Part shown: positions 35,163-48,300 of the stretch, piece by piece
Layout of the letters: every line of letters begins with the position of its first letter
How positions within the stretch are numbered: the stretch's first letter is position 1
NCBI GenBank assembly: GCA_022497155.1
Contig: MU385740.1
Location: 434,001 to 498,000 of the forward strand
From: Whalleya microplaca
Lineage: Eukaryota; Ascomycota; Sordariomycetes; Xylariales; Xylariaceae
Length of the DNA: 64,000 bases
Direction of reading: 5' to 3'
Notes under the pieces: generated by a model
Database searches by the model: none
Told to the model about the DNA's origin: nothing
The model's input: only the letters and a program-made list of their open reading frames with translations
Position numbers and translations under genes: made by a program

Positions 35163-37543
35163 GCATCACGAAATCCTGTTAATCAGTGGATGAACAATGC
35201 CGCGCCCCCCTCTAGAGAGAAGACGCCATCACTCTCTCCCTCCCTGATACTTCAATATTGCCGAGATCCCGCTAGTCGGGTTTCCATCTCTTTTTAGTTC
35301 ACTTCGACTCCAGCGATACCACCACGAAGCACGAAGGGGGAAGGGCTTCCTCCTTTCAAGCGACTATCGACATTCCAGTTTTAAGCAGCCAAAAAAACAA
35401 CATTCGAATTATGGATCCACGCTCTCAACATCAGCCGCCAGCGAGCGAGCGAGCGAGTAGCAGTAGTACAGCAGCAGAACACACATTTCCTTGCTGTCCC
35501 ATATTCTTTGCTTTCTACTTTCTTCTTTTTCTCTCCGACTCTTTCTCTCATGTTCAAATCCCCAATTGCCCCCGCGCGCCGGATGAACGTGACGAAGACG
35601 AAGGGGGGAATGGCGCAGCAGCAGCAGCAGCAGCAGCAGCATGGCGAGCACGGAGAAGGGGGGCAGGGCAGGGGAGGGGAGGGAAGGGCCGGCCAAGGCC
35701 GAGGGCAAGGTCAAGGCGTTCCTAGGATGAGAGAAATCTATCTGTCTGTTTTCCTGTTGTTCTTTACCTCTTTTACTTTTTTACAAAGCAGGATGCCATT
35801 CATGAAATGTCCCGCCCCAGAAGCAAATGATACCTCTATGTCCTTTTATTTTATATCATCATCACTCTAGGCAAAAATCAAGTCGACACGAGATCGAAGG
35901 TCAGAGAGAAAAGAGAGGACAGAGGCTACTTATTAAAGATACCATGCATGCAGCGGCAGCAATAGCGATGGTTGTTGAAGTTAGCGAAGAAAGAGGGGGG
36001 CGAGAGAGAACAAGAGGGGCTAGTCAATTGCCCGGGGACTCGAGAACGCTTTTCCTCCCATGACCCATGACGACGTGAGGAGAGAAGAAGAGAAGAGCAG
36101 AGCAGAGAAGACAAGGAAGAGCTGAACGCCAATAGCAGAAGGAATGGGAAAGCAGAGGAGAGAGAGAGAAAATCAGGAAGAGGGCACTTCGTTCGTTTTT
36201 CTCTCGAAGCGACGGAGCTGCTGCCTGCTTCTATTGTGTTGATTGTGAGGCACGCTATATGTGTTGTGTTGTTGTTGTATGATAAAAAATCACGTAGTCG
36301 ACTGACTGACTCATCGGCCCCGTTTTTACTTGACTACCACTACCACTACCACCACCACTACTACTACTGATACGATACTACTTGTTACTATGTCTACTAC
36401 GTCCGGTGACATGGGAAAGGGGGGCAAGGGGAAGGGGGGAGAATGTAGTCCCGGAGGTAGAGGAGAGAGACAGGGAGAGGCAGAGAGCGAGGTGTAGTCA
36501 TAAATTTGATAATTGGCACCAATTATTTCGTTGGGCCACGCTGAATATTTAATGTTTTATGTACGAGTGAACGAGGTGAAGTTGTTGGTTCACTGCTTGC
36601 GTACTTATTGATACTTGCGGGCTTAGAAGTTTGATGCTTACTACGAAATACATACAGGTAAGCCCAGGGCGACGGTGTCTACCCGGTTGAGTATCGTCGT
36701 AGCCTTTATGGATGTAAGTAGCTTCTCGATTTATACTTCGTTGTCTCGTCTGCTAGCACTGCTGCTCCAGTAATAAATGGAATTGTCAAGTGTAGCTCGC
36801 CGGATGGACTGAGGTTCCGTGTCGATGGCATAGACCGTTTCCAAGATATATGTAGCCTCTAGTCTGTTTCGTGGATGTGGCATAGGATCTATCTTTCTTG
36901 AATAGGCAGAATAGTGGTAGTTTTTACTTGTCATCACTCTCCTCATCGTGAGGTTCTCCGTCAGTTCACGTATGTACATACGCAATAAGCGGCCTTGATC
37001 TCATTATCAACTGATGATGATTATTCTTCTATGCTTGCTGCTTCGAGCCACTATCAAGCGATACAAATAAGTCACTCAACCAATCATCATAATAAGGAAG
37101 GCAATAGACAAAAGCCAGCCAGTTAATGTATATAGCTCCGTCTACTAAACCCATCCATTCATTTTCCCCGAACTCCTAAGACATAGGTATATACAGCGTA
37201 TCAGCGTGTCAATATTTCATGTCTGTCTAGCTACTGGAGACAAGGTAGACAGATAGGTAGGCAACCTAATAAAAGCTAGCTAGCGCTACCGATCCCATCC
37301 CAATCAGAGAAGCCAAGCCAAGTCAGGCAACCTAGGGGGAAGAAGCCCCTGGCTCAGATGAAGACGACGCAAAGCAAGAGAACTGTGGGGGGAAAAACAC
37401 TCAATAAGCAAACAATAAACGCCTTCGGCTATGCAAAGATGCGGGAAAGTAACAGGTAGCCAGCGGATATATACAGCTTCAAAACAATAGGCAGTAGTCG
37501 TCATCCATCCCTTCATCCACCTATCCATCAACCCATCAATCAA
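35163..37543. other. 2.4-kb gap between KAR9 and the RecQ gene
   Basis: The left part is probably KAR9 3' UTR. 35430-36500 is rich in simple sequence (CAG run, G/A-rich tracts, TAC/ACC runs). A frame at 35508-35870 that would encode polyglutamine is just the CAG run. 37000-37543 is the 3' flank of the RecQ gene. No gene supported. Confidence 0.5.
35616..35639. repeat. (CAG)8 microsatellite
   Basis: Eight CAG units downstream of KAR9, followed by G-rich low-complexity sequence. Not in a supported gene. Confidence 0.95.
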
Positions 37544-40500
37544 TCAATGCTCCATGAGTCCGATCCCACTGAACCCTCCACCTCCACCTCCCCTCGCCCT
37601 TCCACCGCCACCGCTCGCACCCGCCGTCGCACGCGATGTGCCGCTGGCGGTCCGACGGCCACCACCCGCCGCCTTCTTCTTACTGACGCCGGCCTGCGAC
37701 TTGCCGCGGCCCGAGGAGGCGCCCGAGGTCCGGCGCGCCGATTTCGAGAAGGGCTGTTTGCCGCGCCAGGTCGAGGAAGCAGACTGAGCCGCGGCGGCGG
37801 AGGAGCCGGAGCGAGCGCGCGAGCGCGAGGACGCCTTCGGCGCGGGAGGCCGGCTGCGAGCAGGAGGACGGGGGAAGTAGGTTGATGTCTCGCCTTCGTC
37901 GATGTCTTCCATCTCGTAGTCGTCGTCGTCGGTGGTGAGAAGGTCGACCACGTCGTGGCTGCCGGATGCGCCGGCGGCGGGAGTAGTTTCGGGGCTCATG
38001 TCATCGCCCATGATCTCCTGGTATTCCCGGTGGTACTGCTGGATGAGAGGCAACAAGTTCTTCCCGAATCTATCCACTTTGTCGTGGTTGATGCCCTGGA
38101 TCGCATGCATCTTGTCCAGGGACACGGTCCACTTGATGGCCATCTCGCGGAGCTGCAGCTCCGAGAATATGGGCTGGGTCAGACCCTTCGAGTTCCGCAG
38201 CTTCTCCTCCAGGTTCTTGGCGGCCACGAAGAAGTTTTGCACGATGTCGTTGTGGATCTCGTTCAGTTGCGCGTTGCTCATGCGCACATCGTGTGATATT
38301 GGTGGGCCTACGTGTTTCTGCTGCGTTCGGCGCTTGGATCGAGGGGGTGGCATCTTCTCGAAATCATCATCCGATTCATCGTCGTCGGCGACAACGAATC
38401 CGTCGCGAGCATACCCACTGGTGAACCTTGAAAAGTCGTCCTCGCTTTCTTCATTGTCCGAGGTTGCTACCGCCTTCCCCTTCTTTTTCCGTCTCTTCTC
38501 TCGAACGGGTGATGACACATTCGTTGACGGTGGGTGGCGCTTAGTCGCAGGCGCTGCCGGCTTGGAGAGCAATGTCTGCACTTTGGAAGTGCCCCTCTGA
38601 CTATCGTTGTTCTTAACTCGGGTAGTCAGAAAGAGTTTTCGGCGGTTGTTGAGGAAAGCATATGCCTGGCTTCCACTCTACAAGAATATGGTTAGTGAAT
38701 GACATCGAATATGGTCCAAGTTGCTTACTCTGAAATATTGAACGGCGATCTTGACTTTCCTATTGATAACATTGTCTTCCTTTAAGGCTTTCTCAGCAAC
38801 AAGCCGGTCGATAATACGATGTATTTCGTGCCTCGGTACTTTCTTGGCTATCCCGTAGTACTCCTCGGCCCCTGGCTTGAATTCAGATTTCTTTCTCCCC
38901 GCCAAGAAGTCTGAACATTGGTTGAGAGTAAGTCTGCCTTGAGACTTTATAGTTACCAAGACAGCCACCGCGTACTCGGTGAAATCTTGTTGCTCGAAGA
39001 CGTCATTAGCCTGGCAGTTGTCACAGGTTGCACCACACTCTGCTTTACTAAACGACTCGCCAAAGTAGCGCAGGATTTCAACACGGCGGCAGTCACTCTG
39101 GTTATCGCAGAAAGCTGTCACGGTGTTGAGCATGTTTCTCTGCCTCTCCTTCTGCACCTCACTGCCGTCGCCATCGTTGATCATCTTCCGAAGTGACGTA
39201 ACATCCCCATAGCCAAAATACAAATAACACTCGGACGGGTTGCCGTCTCGGCCGGCACGTCCAGTCTCTTGGTAATACCCTTCGAGACTTTTTGGAATAG
39301 ACTGGTGGATAACGAAACGAACATCAGGTTTATCGATCCCCATCCCGAAAGCGATGGTTGCAACAACAACCTTGATTTTGCCTTTCTGCCACTCTTTCTG
39401 GATGCGTGGCTTGTCCTTGGCATCTACGCAGGCATGATAATGATGAGCTGCTATGCCGTGACCCCTCAGCTTCTTTGCAATGTTCTCTGCCGACTTGCGA
39501 GAAAGGGTGTAAACAATCCCTGTCATCCCATCATATTTCGTGCTGATTAGCTCGGCAATGGTTTCGACGTTGTTTTTCTCCTTTTTCAAGACCGTGTAGA
39601 AGAGGTTGGGACGGTTAAAGCTCTGAGAGAACTCTTCGCATTGTTCAATGCCCAGATTATGTTTAACGTCCATGATGACATTCTGAGTTGCAGTAGCCGT
39701 CAAAGCCATCAGAGGCACCCCAGGGAATCTCTCTCGAAAGTTGCCGAGTTCTTTATAGTCGGGTCGGAAATCGTGGCCCCATTGGCTTACACAATGAGCT
39801 TCGTCAATGACGAGACGCGCAAGTTTCTTGTTCCGATATAGTGTGTTTAGACCATCCAGGAAAGCGTTGCTCTTGTTGATCATTTCAGGAGTAACGTAAA
39901 GAAGCTGCAGCCACTGTTCGGGGTAACGTTCTGTTAATTTCGCCATGATATCATTACGTTGTCTTGTCGTGCGTTCGCCGCAGAAAGTATCTGCTTGGAT
40001 GTTCAGTGCGCTGAGATGGTCTACCTGGTCCTGCATCAAACTGATGAGGGGCGACACCACAACAGTGACACCTTGCGTCTTCCCGCTGCTTATGACAGCT
40101 GGCAATTGGTAGCAGAGGGACTTTCCACCTCCAGTAGGCATCAGAATAAAGGCATCCTTCCCTGAAAGCGTTGCATCGATGGCCTCTAGCTGGTTATGCC
40201 TGAACCCAGTCATTCTGAACCTGTCTTTGAGTGCTTTTCTCACATCTTTAAACCATGGACGATTCCTTAGTTCCCGAGGAATCTGTGCCTTTGATGATGG
40301 ATCCACGATCTTTGCAACAGATGACTTCTCTTTTCGCATAATAGTATTGCCTGATGTTTCCGAGAGTACAGGCCGGTGAGATTTGGCTTGCCTACTCTCC
40401 AACGATGACTGCTGATGGTCGTATTCCTTTGCAAACTGGGCCATGTCAACATCATCACTATAATCGCTCTGGTAGTCTTGGTGGCGGCTTGACGACGCTT

Positions 40501-43076
40501 TGGCTGGACTCTTGCGACTCTTTGCGCTTGCTACTGAAGGAATTATCGTCGTCTTCTTGGGTGTCCGGTGCCGAAGTTGAGGCAATGGATCCTCAAAAAA
40601 ATCGTTGCCATCATCTGAAAAGGGGTAGTTTTCTATGTCCAAGTCCACAGGGGATTTCTGGCGTGTTGGGCTTCTTGCGAGTTCGCTTCTAGGTATAGGG
40701 AACGAGGGTTGTCGGCTAATGATCTCTTCATATCCGCGAGCTGGAGAAGGAATTCGACGGCGGTGCCGCCCCACTGAACTCTGCACCGGCGCTTCATCAT
40801 AAGCCGGTTCTGGTCGGAAGGTGTTTACTTCCTGGGGTAACTGGGTCTGAAGGATGACCTGGGTGCTCCCCCGTGGAACTGCGGTGGTCTCTCTCGAAAA
40901 GTTCGGCGGTGGTACACTTCGGGTAGGTTGAGTTGCTCTTACAATGGGCTCGGCACGTTCTGCTTCGGGAACATGAGACTTGATATTCGCGAACACGGTT
41001 GGATCATTGATGCCCGCCCTCAAAAGGCTATCCTGCAATGTCAATTGGCGTCCCTGGAGTAGACTATTCAACTCGGCAAGACGAGCCTCATCGTCGTCCG
41101 TGTTGAGATCCTGTTCATAATTATCCGAAATTCGCGATATCAAAGCATCTCTCTTGATTTGAATATCCTCGTACAATCGATATTCACCAGAAAGAGCTTC
41201 CAAAGCTGCTTGCTCTCGGACCAGGAGCTCTTTCTCCTGTTTGAGTCGGCTTCTAGGCTCGCGGTCATCCCTCAAGAGTGACTGTGTATAAGCCTCCTTA
41301 TTTTGCTGCAATCGCTCGGAAATGGTCCTCTTATTCGCTTCGATGATTGAAGGCTGAGCTAAGAATAAGTGTAGGATAGCGGATTTCTCTTCGTTACCAA
41401 TGCGGAGGTTCGTCTGACTCATAGGCTGCAATTCCTGCGGGAGTGCCGCCTCAGAATTAACACGATGGCTTTTGTTTGGGCTAGGAGATGTAGCTTTCTC
41501 ACGCCTCCTAGGCGAACGAAAAGGCGTACGCCCCTCACCTGGTGCGGTTTGGCGCGGCTTTGAAGGGGTATCATAAGCGACAACATCATCTATATCATGT
41601 GATCTTTGCATTGATGCTCTAGGACGGCTACTGGAATGGGCAGTGCTAGCCGGGGCATTGTAAGCTGGCGGTGTCATGAACTCGTCATCGGAGTCCTGGA
41701 TAACGCGATCATCATGCTTTGTAGTTCGAGACCGCGGTGTTTTCCATACGTTGGGACTGTTCGAACTCTTTTGAGGGACTGCGTCCTGAGAAGGAGGTGC
41801 ATCCTGCCCTTCATCAATAGTAATCAACTCGTCAAAAGCTCTGTTTTTCCGCGGTGTTTTGAGTGGGGACCGCTTTGCAGCGTGTTGAGACATTTGAGAC
41901 ACAAAGAATGAGTCGCTCGAAAGGTCAGTCTCTGATTTTGCCTGAAGTTCTGTCTCTTTCTCTGTCGTATCCGGGACTCGAGACGGTGTTTGGCTACTTC
42001 GAATCTTCTGCTTTGTCTTTGCCGGCGACCTAGTGTGAGATCTTCTATTCCGACTCTGCAGTATTTCATCGTCACTAAGGAGCTCGTAGATATCCGGAAA
42101 GTCATCGGTAGTTGTCGCCGTAGGCGGCTGGCTGATCTGGTCGCTTTTCCGTTTCTTCCCCCGCTTAGGGGTCAATGGCTCTGGCCGCGTAGCGTGCTCT
42201 TCTTCCCATATCATGGCATCACTCCCAAATGCAACGGAATTCTCTGTGGTCGGGACTGGTTCCGGCCGTGATGCATAGTCTTCCTGCCATATCATCACAT
42301 CACTTCCAAATACAGTCGAGTCCTCTCGTGCAGAAACGGGCTCCGGCCGCGCGGCAAAGTCTTCCCGCCATAACCTAACAGTGCTTCCAAATGCAACTGA
42401 GCTAGGCGAAGTGTGTGGGTCGTCCCGGGTCAGATCGACTGTATCGAAAGCATGATCGCGCGCCAACGTCGGGCCTGGGGTCATAAAAGGATTTCCTGAT
42501 CTTCCCTCGAGCTTCCGATGCTGAGGGGATGTCTTTTTCTTAGTCGATCTCGCAGCAGCTTCTGTCTCTTCTTTAGCAGCATCCTAGATTATGGGAGGAT
42601 AAGTAGCTCTGACCTGAGTTCTTGAGCAAGGCAGTATATTCTTTTGTAAGCGACCCCGCGCCCCTCGTAGAGTTCGTAGAGGTCGGCGTCAGCAGCTGCT
42701 CCTGCCACAGGACAAGATTCGGCCGGCTTGAACCAGACTTGGATACTAATCGTCCCATCGTCCCTCCTGCTACCTGTCTATCAGGTGCCTCGTGCGGTCT
42801 CGCCACCGGTTCCGCGGCCCCATCAGTCAGCCCTAATCGCTCAGTCCGAGTATCTGGGAGCGTTGGATATAACGATGGCGCAGATGGCGCAGATGTCCCG
42901 CTCGTACGCGTTTCGAGGTTCAGATCTATGGAGGAAGGGAACGATGACGTTATATCATCGGGTGACGACCCGTCAGGCTGATCGCGAGCGGGCGGCAGAA
43001 CAGGCGCGTTTGGCGCGGTTAGGGAAACGTTAGCAAGCAGCCAAGTTAGGTGGTCGTGAAGATTGTTTCGAGTCAT
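37544..43076 (-). CDS. SGS1: RecQ helicase, Sgs1/QDE-3 type (about 1809 aa, 3 exons)
   Basis: Exons 43076-42614, about 42561-38729 and 38677-37544. The second junction is clear (TTCAGA|GTAAGC...TTGTAG|AGTGG). The first has a weak GTCAGA donor; two acceptors, at 42561 or 42570, keep frame and differ by three residues. The first ~900 residues are disordered and acidic and carry three 27-residue repeats (near 209-284). The helicase core has Walker A TGGGKS near 964-969, DEAH near 1074-1077 and QETGRAGRDG near 1252. A RecQ zinc-binding region (CRRVEILRYFGE, then C-x3-C-x2-C) follows. The third exon holds the HRDC domain (QLREMAIKWTVSLDKMHAI) and a basic Gly/Arg tail. Such helicases dissolve recombination intermediates with Top3-Rmi1; Neurospora QDE-3 also acts in quelling. 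QDE-3 is of similar size. Confidence 0.95.
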
Positions 43077-44429
43077 GAAGATGTGTTATAACTCGAGTTC
43101 AACAGAGGCCCCATAGGAAATTGAGATTGATTGACATGCGGAACCCTTCAAATGACGGCGGTTTGTCGTGGGGATAATGTGTCGCGTTGCCGCCTAGATA
43201 TTCCTCCAGGGCCGATTTGACGATGATCCCCCGAGAAGCTCGAGCCAGGTTGGTACAAGTCGCGAGACCAGGTGATTTCAATTTAATTTGCCAATTCAGT
43301 ACTAAGTACTTGTGGCTGTGCTATTTCCCTGTGGCGCCAAAATGCTTTACGTGCTGCACATTGACCAATTATACCCGCCTGCTCACAGATGCCATGTACT
43401 AAGTATATATTATTGGTTGCTACAATAACAATAGTCAAAAGTTAGGTAACTCATCATGTATACATGACCAGATTGACTTGTGATATCTGGTTTTCCAAAA
43501 ACACTAATTTCACTATGACAGATCATTAAATTATCTATCGCTGTGGCTAAGTGCTCCGGCAATCTCTTTACCTATATCTCTAATTCCATCGGCAACCCTA
43601 ACTGTATACTCGACTGGGTAGATCCTTAACCTACGGGAAAATATATACTCAACAATACTACACTACAAATAAAGATATGTCTTTAAATAATCAAAAAAAA
43701 AAAATCAAGAGACATGATGTGAAAGATACTCGATAAGATGAAGGTCATACCTACTGACATGCACAAAACAAATTAACATGTAAAGGAAGGCTGGAGCCGA
43801 CTTAGTCGAGCCGTATTAGACAATTATATAGTGTTCAATTATAAGTTTGGTCATGAAAGAAAATCAGACTATTGAATCGCAATCCTTCAATGTTCTTACA
43901 CACTAAAGACGGTAGAATACCAAGGAAACGATGAATTATATTTACTGACGGTTACATAAGCACCGAAGTCTAAATTTAATATTTTCCAGTTATACAACCT
44001 GGGGTCAAATCAGGACTATGCCTCATTCATATCATACAGTCTTTCATAATGCCCATACCAGTAAAGAACACCGAGTATACAATAATAGTATGCAATAAGC
44101 TAAGTTACAAGATCCACAATTCATATATATGCCTTCGGTAGGTAAAAGTATCTTGCCTATGCAAAATATTTATTACTTCTAAGCAAAGGTATGGACCATA
44201 TGTATTATTCTTCGAAGGCGTCATTGGGTAAGGTATATCTGATGTCTGTTATGATGAGCTATTGGCAATGCTTCAAGCTTACATAAACTATTTGTATTAA
44301 ATAGCCGTAGGACAAAGTCCTTTTTAAGAGGCCCACACTATCACATCTTCAAGGCTTCTAATTCTATGCTAGCTTCTATCAAGTCTATCTATTTTGAGTG
44401 TTCTGCATACCGAACTGTTGAACAACGAT
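43077..44429. other. AT-rich intergenic region
   Basis: 5' flank of the RecQ gene on the left and 3' flank of the DUF1275 gene on the right. 43400-44390 is clearly AT-richer than the left half of the window but keeps ordinary CA/TG dinucleotides, so it does not look RIP-mutated. No gene. Confidence 0.5.
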
Positions 44430-45398
44430 CTAACACGCATTCTCACCATCGGTCCTCCTCTCTTTTTCAGTACCATTGAAGAAAAACATGCCCGTGACAA
44501 GCAACTTCCCACCCGCCGATACAAAGATCGCCACCGCCGACCCAGCGGTCTTATAGATCCCCGCGCCCGCCAGCGATCCCATGACCAGCGTGAAAAGGAA
44601 CAAAACCCGGCGCGTGCGCGCCTTGTTATCGAGCTTGAACAGCTTCGGGTCGATCATCAAGTCGACCCAGGCCGCCGTCGCCATCGCCGTGGTGATCTCC
44701 GTCAGCGCGAAGGTGCGGGGCGCCACGACCTGGCTGCCGGAGGCGAACGCGAGCAGGCTGACGACGAGCACGGCGCCGGTGTCCTGGATGGCGGTGCCGT
44801 GTCGGTACTGGATGGCGCCGGCGGCGAAGACCAGGCACGTCTGGATGCAGTTGCAGACGATGAGCCAGCACCGCCGTCTGGGGCCGACGATGTGCCCGAT
44901 TTGCCCCGTCACCCAGTTGCCTACCAGGAAGAAGCCGAGCGCGGCGCCGATGTTGGCTGTGAAGAACATTTCGCCGTTGAGCTCGGGCAGGATGATGGCT
45001 AGCATCAGGAAGACGGTGTTGCCGGTCTGGTTCGAGGCGAAGCAGTGGAAGTCGGGGAAAGATATGGCGTCTTGGATGCCGATACAGCTGTGAACGCAAG
45101 TTAGTTACTAGCTGATATGAAGGGGGGTTCTTGTAAGTGGAGAACCAAGAGCATGGACTTTTCTAGAAACTCGACTTGTATAGTTTCGAGTTGGGGGAAG
45201 TGCTTACAATGTCAAAATGATTAATTCCAACTCGATAAACGTCGAAGCAGCAACAGGTTGTTGCACGTATCTCCACGCTCGAGAAGCATTTGAAGATGGG
45301 TCTTGTGAGTCTTGAGGCTTACAGCTAGGTGCTGGTGTGTTCTCTGCCCGCTTCTCTTGTTCGGAGGGATCGGCAGTTTGGTCCATTATAGGGTCCAT
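44430..45398 (-). CDS. DUF1275 (YoaK-like) membrane protein (282 aa, 2 exons)
   Basis: Exons 45398-45208 and 45087-44430 join in frame to 282 aa. The N-terminal ~45 residues are polar. About six hydrophobic segments then follow, from FIELELIILTL onwards through IVCNCIQTCLVFAAGAI, AVLVVSLLAFASGSQV, VLFLFTLVMGSLAGAGI and LLVTGMFFF. The first repeat contains AISFPDFHCFASNQTGNTVF, matching the conserved D...F....TGN signature of DUF1275 (PF06912). A cytosolic KERRTDGENAC tail ends it. The family is widespread in bacteria and fungi; substrate and function are not established. No partner gene is adjacent. Confidence 0.88.
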
Positions 45399-48300
45399 TT
45401 TGGAGTTGATATTTTACGACTGGCAAGACAAAGTTGAAAGTATTCGGGCAGATGGTTTACAAACACGAGAAGAAAGAACAAGGAAACTCACGAAATCCAT
45501 CAGTGAGAAGCGGTCAAGTATCATTTACTTTACAACAGACTTACAACTCAACGACTTGGCTGCATCGGCAACAAACAACTGGGGAGTCTGGGCGGCTCAC
45601 GGAGAGATCAGATTCCTTAGCCATTGCTAGAATGCCGGCACTCAAGTAAGGGCCTCTACTTCAGTATGCTCACCGACAACCGCCTTATTAGAAGTGTCAT
45701 AGTTTATGAGCCTCGACGGATTTCGATGGGCCTATTCGGTGGACCATCCGAACTTTAGAGGGCCGGCATACGACTACAGAAAGCCGTCCCGAGAGCCTAT
45801 CGAGACCGCTCCGTGCGCCGTAACATCAAACAGGCGACGAGTAACTATTTGCTACATATGAGTGCAGAAATGAAATTAGAAAAGTCACCTCATCGTCTGT
45901 TTATATGAGCACTGAGCCTGGATCTTTTTCACACTAGAATTGCCTCTTGAACGCTACAGTAAACGTCTCCCAACATGCTAGCAATCCTGTCGTGATGTTA
46001 CCAATGACCAAACCTGCGTTTAGCCCCACTGTGCAAACCTATAATGACAAGTTCAAGTAACAGAATCCAATCTGCGGCTATGACTGTCACTTGACAGAGA
46101 CGGGATGTGCAGACGTGCAGACCACGGGTCTCGGGGTACCCACCCGGCAGTCGGTTCCCGGGCCGGACGAGTCGGCGACTTAGAATGTCCTGCCTCAATT
46201 AGACATATTGCAAAAACTATGAAAGTGAAAAGAATATTCTTGTTATTTGGCTAGATGCAGTTGTTCTTAAATAGGTAATCCGGATAGATATGGCGATGGT
46301 CATAGGTCAGGATACGGGTCAAGATTCATAATAGTGCCTAAGCAGAGGTGAGCATTCTGTAACCATGAATTATCAACTTATCTCATTAAATCATTCTCTG
46401 CTGCTTGCTTACACACGAAATTGTAGTCATTTCCAGTAATAGCATGTCAGGAATTTTGTTCTTTGAGACAAACGGCTGGGCGGGGGACCACCTCAGCTGG
46501 ACCCGTTGGGGGTGTTAACTGGGCATAGTGATCCCAAGTATGTTGATGATGTCAAGGCCATGACGAAGAAGTTTGAAAGGGAGGTAACCGGCATTGATCA
46601 GATCAAATAGAACAATGTCTATATTTGTGAAGACACCACCTGGATGGATAGGGGTAAGCAATCTAAGGGCATACGCTCGAATTAGTTCGATATCATCTAT
46701 TAAAGCTGAAGCTAACTCGCAAGCCCATCCCTCATAACTTACAGCACTATAGAGGTAATAACTAAAGGACCTGTCAGATTCCACAGCAAGACAGTCCCGC
46801 TGCGACGAATCCCTAAACTTAAATATTTTGAGTTGATTCCAGCCAATGCTTTCGGCAACACTTCAAATATCATTGACACCTAGAGGGATATGCCCAGCCC
46901 TGCCTAAACCGCGACACCCGAGATTTGGACTGTAGCTCTTGACCAACTTAACTCTGGGAGAACAACAAGCTTGGCATGCTCAGTGACTGACCATGTGATA
47001 TTCATAGTGGGGAGCTCTGAAGGTGGTGGACAACAAGGTAACAAAGCCCTTAGGTGGCCTCTAATCCCACTCACCTAAGCTAGAGACTTCTCAAAAATTC
47101 ATCATGATAATAGGATACTACCATAGGGTTGTTCTGGACAGAGTCTGGTTGGAAAGATCAGCAACAGATGTAAGGAGTTAGTAAGCTACGAGAATGAGGC
47201 TCAGAAGCTTAATGATTGGGGAAACCAACTGACTACCTAGGTAGGCTGCTAGGTTTGGCATACATTATAAGTACGTAAGTAGGTTAGACGACAGGATGAA
47301 TGGAAGAACGTCAATCCTTGGATTTTCATGTGATCTTCGGGTAGTGTCCGGTACGTACCGCCTTAAAGGTGCCGACGTGTGGACCTCATGCAGGTAGAAG
47401 CAGGGAGGGCACGGAGCAAGGGGAATCGGGCTGTTAACGAAGATGTAGGATCCCTGCTTATCGAGGATGACATCCGGGCGGCAGTCGCTATCAATCCGGT
47501 GACAAATTCCCGCTAGTCAATTGGAAATTCCGACACCCAATCTATCGGCACAGAAGCCGCCAACTAGGGCTTATCTGCCTGCAAGGGCTCAGCTTCGTGC
47601 CCAATAACGTCAATCATTATAGTTTCAGATATTTATCGGTCGCTCTTTTATATGTATGATGGGTTTCGCTTGTTGTTGTAACACCTTGTCGAGAGGATTG
47701 AGCAGTCAGACTCTTCGTTGGGTGGTAAAAGGGGACTTCTTGGCACAAGCTACCCGACAGCCCGGATTCCAAACCACCACCAAGAAGTTATACCGGTACA
47801 ACGTCACTAAACTCGTAGGCATTCAACAATTCACGAGAACTCAAATTCAAGTATTAATTTGATATAGGGCTGATCCAGGCCTATTATTCTTTCCCCGCGG
47901 AGATCTCAAACAAGTTGGTCGGCCTGCAAAGGGCCACTGACAGACAGTATATTTCCTTATCTCTGAGACAGTGGGCCAAGCCATCTAAGCCTTATTTTCG
48001 ACCCCGGGCGATAGAGATAAGAGGACGAATTCGTGTTGATGGCAAGGTTACAGTACATCAACGCCGTCCTGCTCTAGCTACCCAGTTACTAGCAGGCAGC
48101 ACTCTGTACAAATGTGATATGTCAGTTTCGCGGCCGCTGATGTGCTTTGTCAGAGGCAAACACGGGTCAAATTGTATTGCCGGACGCGCTCGCAGTCGCA
48201 TTTGAGAAGTTTCCTCCTTTATTTTCAGGCTCTCCTTGCTTTCTTGACGCTGTCCGACCGTGTTCACTCGGTCCGAGAGTTATATCATCCCTAGCTTCCG

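Noticed and set aside
35411..35870. Frame with a polyglutamine stretch downstream of KAR9
   Set aside because: The glutamines come from a (CAG)8 microsatellite in low-complexity sequence; the rest is not protein-like.
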